From the NCBI GenBank assembly GCA_020747015.1, contig JAGTJM010000005.1:372001-436000 (forward strand): DNA of 64,000 nucleotides. The letters run 5' to 3'. The position numbers were made by a program, and so were the translations under genes. Source of the DNA: Pyrenochaeta sp. MPI-SDFR-AT-0127 (Eukaryota > Ascomycota > Dothideomycetes > Pleosporales > Cucurbitariaceae). Below, piece by piece: positions 59,132 to 64,000 of the stretch. Under the pieces are notes generated by a model. The model was not told the origin of the DNA. It did no database searches and was given only the letters and a program-made list of their open reading frames with translations. Every line of letters begins with the position of its first letter. The stretch's first letter is position 1.

Positions 59132-61111
59132 TCACTGATAGAACTGCCATTTGACGTCTTTACACTCCCAGTCCTTGGTAACTTGGGCCACTCTGTCGAC
59201 TAACCAGCCGCTGGCCCATTTCTCAACGCCACCATCGCCTTCTGTCTGCTTGCCTAGTCGAAGCACTTTGCCAAGATGGCACTCGCCATCGCCTTTTTTC
59301 GAGTATCGCCATTGCAGACAGTCTGCTGTCTCCTCGCAGGCCTTCTGGCAGCGCTCGGGTGTGTCGCCTGCATCCTTGAACTTCTCGGCGAGCTTATCCC
59401 AGTCGATCGCCTCTGCTTTGTCGTCTCTCTTGTTTCGCTTAGTAGATGATTGGGCATCATCGCCTTCCGAATCCTCAGAATCGGCGGCCTGAAAATCCAA
59501 AGACTCTTTCTTATTAGTTGCTTGCTGCTCTTTTTGCTTCTCCTTCTCCTTTTGCTTCTCTTCTTCCTCTTTCTTCTTGTCCTCTTCTTCTTTTTCTTTC
59601 TTTTCCTTCTCTTCGACTTCTCCTTCCTGGGCCTTCCTACTTCGTTCAGCCTCCTCCTTCATCTGTTGCTGTCGCCCCTGGGGCGCGACAATCATGGTGT
59701 CCTGGCTCAGATTATCCCAGCTCTCTTTCTTCTCCTCCATATGCGGCTCGACATGCTCGTGGAATGCATCGCGGAACAAGTATGGCTTGTCCCAACCATG
59801 CGCAGCAGTCCAATTTCTCTCTTGATTCCACATGTTAGTGAGGTCGTCTCCGTTGATGTGATGCCATGAGATGGCAGGAACACACCAATGCTTCGTGGTG
59901 TAGTCGAGAGTATGGGGCTGCTCGCCCTGGAGGAGGGGCCATGAAGAGTAGAATTCGACATGTGCATCGTTGAGGGCCATGGCAAGGAGCAAATCGCCAC
60001 AACATTCCTTGCCAACTTGCACCTCCCACTTGGTCGTGTACAGCTCGTCGTACGACTTTGCGAATCGGCGCAGGGCGCCTTGCGATAAGAGAATGCCAGA
60101 CCCTCGCTGTGCGAGTTGGACGCTGTTCATAAAGGTGGGTGCGCCACTGTAGTATGGTATGCGATAATCGAGCCTGTTAATCCATTGCAAAAGGTTCGTC
60201 CAGCTTATACTCGTGTCTGCTTCGATGAACATGTAGAACTTGGCATGTGGATTCAGGTGAAACGCCTTGTACACCATGGGGAGAAACTTCCATTTGTCCA
60301 GGTCTTTGGTTCTCTTGGGATCTGGCTTGTGCTCTGCGTCGGCGTGTATGATCTGATATTCGCGGAATTCATCGTGTGTGCGTTTGGCCTCGCTGCCAAT
60401 CGACTCAAGCGCATTATAGATGGGGAAGCCGTCGATTTCACCAGAGTGGTCGCTGAAGATGGCGAAATTGGGGACGCACGAGAGAAGGCTTTGGAGATGG
60501 GTAGGCAGTTTATCGACTTCGGCTTTGGAGGTCCTAAGGACAATCATGACGTGTGGTGCACCGCGAACATCCCTGCAGAACTTCTCAACATCGTGTGTGG
60601 GAGGTTCTGGCTCTGGCTCTGGTTCTGGTTCGTGTATGGTGGTAGCTTCATTTGTTGCATTCTCTCCTGTCGGTGCGGCATTGGCTGCTGTGAGGAGCGT
60701 CGTAGGCAGGACCGTAGCGCTTGCCTTTTTCTTCCTGCCCGTCTTCACTCTCGTCTTTGGCTTCTTTTTCTTCTCGTCCTCCCATCGCCCGCCGTCCTCG
60801 TCATGCCCCGGTGGCCCTGTTGCTTTTGGGCCAGGCGCTGTTGTCTGCTTCTTTCCGCCCTTTTTCTTGCCATCGTCCCACCTGTGATCGTCCTCCTCGG
60901 TTGGGCGAGCGCCGTGCGTGGTCGCGTGCGTGGGCTCAATCACTGGCGCGGGTATTATGGGGGCACTATGCACATTCTTGTGGTCATAGTGGTCTATGAT
61001 GGGCAGCGAAGGCTGGCCGAGTCGTGACGGGAGACCATAAGTCCAGAAGAAGCTGATGAGCGAAAAGGAGAGGACGAGGACGGCGATGCGGGACGGGGTA
61101 AGAAGCGGCAT
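59132..61111 (-). CDS. GT31-type glycosyltransferase, type II membrane protein with PAN-like C terminus
   Basis: A single exon of 659 residues. A short cytosolic start and one hydrophobic segment (IAVLVLSFSLISFFWTYGL, about 8-27) make it a Golgi-type type II membrane protein. A Lys/Glu/Pro-rich stem follows, with EPEPEPEPEPP at about 170. The catalytic region reads VMIVLRTSKAEVDKLP, CVPNFAIFSDHSGEIDGFP, FMFIEADTSISWTNLLQW (EAD in the DxD position) and YYSGAPTFMNSVQLAQRGSG, as in fungal glycosyltransferase family 31/DUF604 proteins. Then comes a 70-residue Lys/Glu coiled or disordered stretch, and a Cys-containing end (PERCQKACEETADCLQWRYS, ECHLGKVLRLG) like a PAN/apple module. Donor and acceptor sugars are unknown. 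Confidence 0.85.
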   Translation of the reverse strand: MPLLTPSRIAVLVLSFSLISFFWTYGLPSRLGQPSLPIIDHYDHKNVHSAPIIPAPVIEPTHATTHGARPTEEDDHRWDDGKKKGGKKQTTAPGPKATGPPGHDEDGGRWEDEKKKKPKTRVKTGRKKKASATVLPTTLLTAANAAPTGENATNEATTIHEPEPEPEPEPPTHDVEKFCRDVRGAPHVMIVLRTSKAEVDKLPTHLQSLLSCVPNFAIFSDHSGEIDGFPIYNALESIGSEAKRTHDEFREYQIIHADAEHKPDPKRTKDLDKWKFLPMVYKAFHLNPHAKFYMFIEADTSISWTNLLQWINRLDYRIPYYSGAPTFMNSVQLAQRGSGILLSQGALRRFAKSYDELYTTKWEVQVGKECCGDLLLAMALNDAHVEFYSSWPLLQGEQPHTLDYTTKHWCVPAISWHHINGDDLTNMWNQERNWTAAHGWDKPYLFRDAFHEHVEPHMEEKKESWDNLSQDTMIVAPQGRQQQMKEEAERSRKAQEGEVEEKEKKEKEEEDKKKEEEEKQKEKEKQKEQQATNKKESLDFQAADSEDSEGDDAQSSTKRNKRDDKAEAIDWDKLAEKFKDAGDTPERCQKACEETADCLQWRYSKKGDGECHLGKVLRLGKQTEGDGGVEKWASGWLVDRVAQVTKDWECKDVKWQFYQ

Positions 61112-61733
61112 TGTGGCGGCAGTGGGCGCAGGTGGTCACCAGGCTTCGACGGTTGCTGGGATGCAGTCGGAATATTACAAAATGGCGACGGACATGATCA
61201 GGGTCGAATTGATCTGTTCATGGCGAGCGTAGAGGCAAGAATCCGCGAATAGGGCGCCCTGCGAGAGTTGGGGGCAACCATGGATGCGTGAGGCGGTGCC
61301 GCCTCCCGTTTCTTGGCTGTGGCGCTCGGTCTAGAAGGCGCGACTCCTGTGCAGCCCGCCATGGGGTCCATCAAACACAACATTTCGACGGGCAGTAATG
61401 CGCAGGTCCTCGTCCACAAGGCCTCCAAAGGCACGGGAGAAGGATGAAGAACGCACGAGCACGGAATCCAAGGTTTCAAAGAATGGGGGAGACTCGACTT
61501 GGCGAAGCTTGTGTGGCACTTGACGCGTTGAAGCATTCCTTTCCCACACTCCACTACACATCGGCTCTACTAACGGGGCTTTGCTATGCGTGCCCACTTG
61601 CTTCGTCGCATGTCTCTCGAATCTGAACAAAAAACATGCCTTCAAAACTTCTTGCATTGACTAATCCAGGGTATCCAAACGTCTATAAAACGAATCAAAC
61701 TTCTATCTTTACCTCGCCCTTCTTCCAAACATG
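61112..61733. other. intergenic region
   Basis: About 620 bp. Overlapping ORFs only; promoter of the glycosyltransferase gene and 3' end of the next gene. Confidence 0.5.
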
Positions 61734-62792
61734 TCAATCCCACCGAATGCCTTCGGCCATCCACATTTTCATGACCCAACACGCGACTACCAAGTCCCTC
61801 TTGGATGCGTCTGTTGGCGCCATGTCCGTCATGTCCAGCACCTTGCCGTTCGCGCTTTGCCCAGAGTTTCGCCGGGCGAACAGCCGATCGACTGAACCCC
61901 ATCCCTTCTCCTCTCTCGCAATAATCGTGCCCTCGGCGTCTTCCCATACACCCTTCTTCACAGCGAACAATAGTCGCTTGTCGCACTCTTCCAAGCTTCT
62001 GCGACTCATCCTGTGGTTGTGCACATCCGTCTCCAGGTTTTTCGAGTCTCGCTGGTTGGGCTTGGACACATGCCAGATCCTCGTCCACTGGCCGCCCCAC
62101 AGCGTCTTGCCGGATGATATCTGCACAGTGCCAGGTAATGTACTTGACTGCTTTCCGTGCATCTCAAACGGCGTCATTGTATACGCTGTACCCTCTTTGT
62201 CGTATCGCATGCGTGGCCCCAGCGCAGCATGGGTTGCAGGTACAGAACATGATCGCATCTCATGTGACTGCAACCGCCTGATATTCAACCTCGAAGGCTT
62301 GCCAGAGCGATCAAACTCTTGCTGTATTTGGTACCGTGGTATATTACTGCTCTTTGTCGTGTAGATGAACGGAGCCTGTAGTCGGAACGTTCTTGCCTGC
62401 TCGTCCACTGGCCTATACTCTGGCGTGAGCGTGGAGGCGTAATTTGACTCTAGAGCCCGCGAGGCTCGAACTGTAGACCATGGATCGAAGTTGAATGTCG
62501 GAAATGTATTTGCTGATACTAACGGTCGGCGTATTGGTTGGATTGCGATTGAGGGCGTTGCTTGTGATGTTGAAGAACGACCTAGACTGGGGCGACTAGT
62601 ACTGGAGAATGTACTAGATGGAGAGACTGTGCCATCTGAAAAAGTGTCCTCGCTCCCGCTGGTTACACTTCCCCTCGTCAAGGCATCGAATGGGTCTTCC
62701 TCATCCGCGTAAGATCTGTACATGATTGATTTATCGTGCAACCGCTGTTGCCTGCCTCCATCCGCCAGCGGAGAGTAGGTTGCTGCGTTCAT
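61734..62792 (-). CDS. conserved-looking fungal protein of unknown function
   Basis: A single exon of 352 residues from the ATG at 62792. The first ~100 residues are Ser/Thr-rich and disordered. The rest is more structured, with PRYQIQQEFDRSGKPSRLNI, RMRYDKEGTAYTMTPFEMHG, TLWGGQWTRIWHVSK and CDKRLLFAVKKGVWEDAEGT, ending DLVVACWVMKMWMAEGIRWD. Alternating beta-strand-like segments and the ending with 'vvaCWvmkmW' suggest a small beta-barrel fold (the tubby/LURP-like shape comes to mind), but I cannot support that. No signal peptide or membrane segment. Function unknown. Confidence 0.75.
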   Translation of the reverse strand: MNAATYSPLADGGRQQRLHDKSIMYRSYADEEDPFDALTRGSVTSGSEDTFSDGTVSPSSTFSSTSRPSLGRSSTSQATPSIAIQPIRRPLVSANTFPTFNFDPWSTVRASRALESNYASTLTPEYRPVDEQARTFRLQAPFIYTTKSSNIPRYQIQQEFDRSGKPSRLNIRRLQSHEMRSCSVPATHAALGPRMRYDKEGTAYTMTPFEMHGKQSSTLPGTVQISSGKTLWGGQWTRIWHVSKPNQRDSKNLETDVHNHRMSRRSLEECDKRLLFAVKKGVWEDAEGTIIAREEKGWGSVDRLFARRNSGQSANGKVLDMTDMAPTDASKRDLVVACWVMKMWMAEGIRWD

Positions 62793-63250
62793 TATTTACA
62801 AAAGCAAAAGTTATTAGCCTTGGTCTTGGAGATGTTGGGCCTGCACTACGTTATATCAGTCTCATAGCGCTGCGGCCCGTGTGCGCGTTTTCTATGCATC
62901 AGCCTTGTAAGTCATCATTTGTTGGGACCCTGACATGGTCCGCATTGTTGCACAAATGGTAGATGCATAGAGCTTGTTCCGGATCTATGCGAGGGCCAGG
63001 GAGCGGATTGGGCTGATACAAGTGAGGGTCATGGGTGTGGCGTGCAACCAACATCACTAAGCGTCTGAATAAGCATGGGTCACGAGCACATCGCGTGAAC
63101 AGCACTTGCTGCCTCATATGGTAAGAGGTAGTATGATTGAACTTCATCTATTTCGCAAAGTGTGTCGAAGATAACTTAGTCTGGCTGAAAGTACGATTGA
63201 ACGACTGAAATGCTTCAATTAGCTGACCACCACGACTATCTATGGAATCA
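62793..63250. other. intergenic region
   Basis: About 460 bp between the acyl-CoA oxidase 3' end and the promoter of the unknown gene. Nothing recognised. Confidence 0.5.
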
Positions 63251-64000
63251 CTACAATTTGGTGCTCTTTTGATCCCCCGCCTTCAAAATCTCACCAGCAA
63301 AGTTCTCCCAGTCCGGGTAAATCCCTCGTCTTTCACCAGATGCTTTGTTGATAGGCAACTGCTTTACCCACTGCATGATATTGTCGTATACGTTACCATC
63401 GTACATACCCAGTGCACTGCACAAACTCGCATCGGAGAAGTCCCATGCATCAGTCAGCGCAATAGCTTCTGGAAGAATCTGATCTAGTAGATCGTGTACT
63501 AGGGCGCGGATCGTGTCAAGTTGTGCCGACGAGAAGTACGCTTCGTCCCTGCTCCTGGTCTCCACGAATGAGATAGCGTCAGTGGAGCCAGGATTCACAA
63601 TAGTCGACAGGGCAAAGAGAGAGCAAAGGTTGGTAAGCGCTACGCGTACTTGTGATGATGTTGGTTTTGACAAGGAGGATATTTTGTCGGCAAAAGCTTT
63701 AACGACCAAGTATTCGATGTGCGCTCGGGACGCCGAGATGATGAGTATCATATGCTCGTTCCATGCCTCATCAGGATCTCGGTCCGATTTGTGGATACTA
63801 TCCCACGCTTTGAGAATAAGACGGTGCGCGCGGTCGCTGTAGATAGAAAGCTGGACCTCAACTGCAGTGAACTGTTTCCCAGATGCTGTGCAAGGCGCGA
63901 AGCAATCGCTATCAGTAGAAAGATATCGCACTTGAGCATCAATCTCCTTCCCCAGTCGTAACAAGTCGACTTGTTTAAGCAAATATCGACCCACTTGCTG
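63251..64000 (-). CDS. acyl-CoA oxidase, C-terminal part (truncated by window edge)
   Basis: The reading frame enters from beyond 64000 and stops at 63251, leaving about 249 residues. It matches the helical C-terminal domain of peroxisomal acyl-CoA oxidase: AVEVQLSIYSDRAHRLILK, ALTDAWDFSDASLCSALGMYDGNVY (an ACOX hallmark) and IYPDWENFAGEIL. The enzyme does the first, H2O2-forming step of peroxisomal beta-oxidation. The C terminus is STKL, so a TKL-type peroxisomal signal. The N-terminal flavin domain lies outside the window. A peroxisomal thiolase sits 40 kb away in the same window. Confidence 0.9.
   Translation of the reverse strand, partial: QQVGRYLLKQVDLLRLGKEIDAQVRYLSTDSDCFAPCTASGKQFTAVEVQLSIYSDRAHRLILKAWDSIHKSDRDPDEAWNEHMILIISASRAHIEYLVVKAFADKISSLSKPTSSQVRVALTNLCSLFALSTIVNPGSTDAISFVETRSRDEAYFSSAQLDTIRALVHDLLDQILPEAIALTDAWDFSDASLCSALGMYDGNVYDNIMQWVKQLPINKASGERRGIYPDWENFAGEILKAGDQKSTKL

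Noticed and set aside
59450..61027. Long plus-strand ORFs (up to 303 codons) opposite the glycosyltransferase
   Set aside because: Low-complexity antisense of Lys/Glu and Glu/Pro repeats; no ATG context or domain support.

Overview
The window is nuclear DNA of a filamentous ascomycete. Genes are broken by short (about 45-80 bp) GT..AG introns, many with a CTRAC-like branch site, and the gene content is typical of Pezizomycotina: RTA1, Dal5-type MFS, DUF3425 zinc-cluster regulator, CBM1-bearing cellobiose dehydrogenase, GFA and GT31 proteins. A plant-associated Dothideomycete (Pleosporales-like) is my inference, not proven by the sequence. I saw no tRNA, rRNA, CRISPR array or intact transposon.

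Layout. 0.4-3 kb: a cupin_5 protein (reading frame interrupted near its start) convergent with a mitochondrial hydroxyacid-oxoacid transhydrogenase. 4.5-7.3 kb: a large unknown multi-exon gene with a zinc-binding-like N terminus and a probable frameshift. 7.9-10.1 kb: a multi-pass membrane protein convergent with a SET-domain protein that carries a signal peptide. 12.8-13.8 kb: an RTA1-like membrane protein. 15.4-21.9 kb: a possible small gene, a Zn2Cys6/DUF3425 regulator and, convergent with it, a secreted cellobiose dehydrogenase. 23.1-25.3 kb: a peroxisomal SCP-x type thiolase and a small secreted protein with Kex2-like sites. 26.7-32.1 kb: a C2H2 zinc-finger protein and a glyoxalase-fold protein. 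33.8-36.6 kb: a J-domain protein and a PaiB-like flavin-binding protein with a tail anchor. 37-42 kb: a degraded unknown gene, a six-exon gene assembled here only by splicing (no long single ORF), and a tandem GFA-domain protein. 42.4-47 kb: a 1457-residue coiled-coil protein. 47-52 kb: gene-poor DNA with possible gene remnants. 52-58.5 kb: a Dal5-family transporter and a Baeyer-Villiger-type flavin monooxygenase. 59-64 kb: a Golgi-type GT31 glycosyltransferase with a C-terminal PAN-like region, a conserved fungal protein of unknown function, and the C-terminal part of an acyl-CoA oxidase running off the right edge.

There is no single operon-like system. Recurring themes are plant-cell-wall or host interaction (CDH, small secreted protein, secreted SET protein), peroxisomal lipid breakdown (thiolase ending SRL, acyl-CoA oxidase ending TKL) and detoxification or transport (BVMO, glyoxalase, GFA, RTA1, MFS). 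Three genes carry apparent single-base frame breaks, so either gene decay or assembly indels should be considered. The least described items are the spliced 229-residue gene at 39760-40797, the two unknown broken genes, the signal-peptide SET protein and the 61-residue basic tail after the CDH cellulose-binding module.
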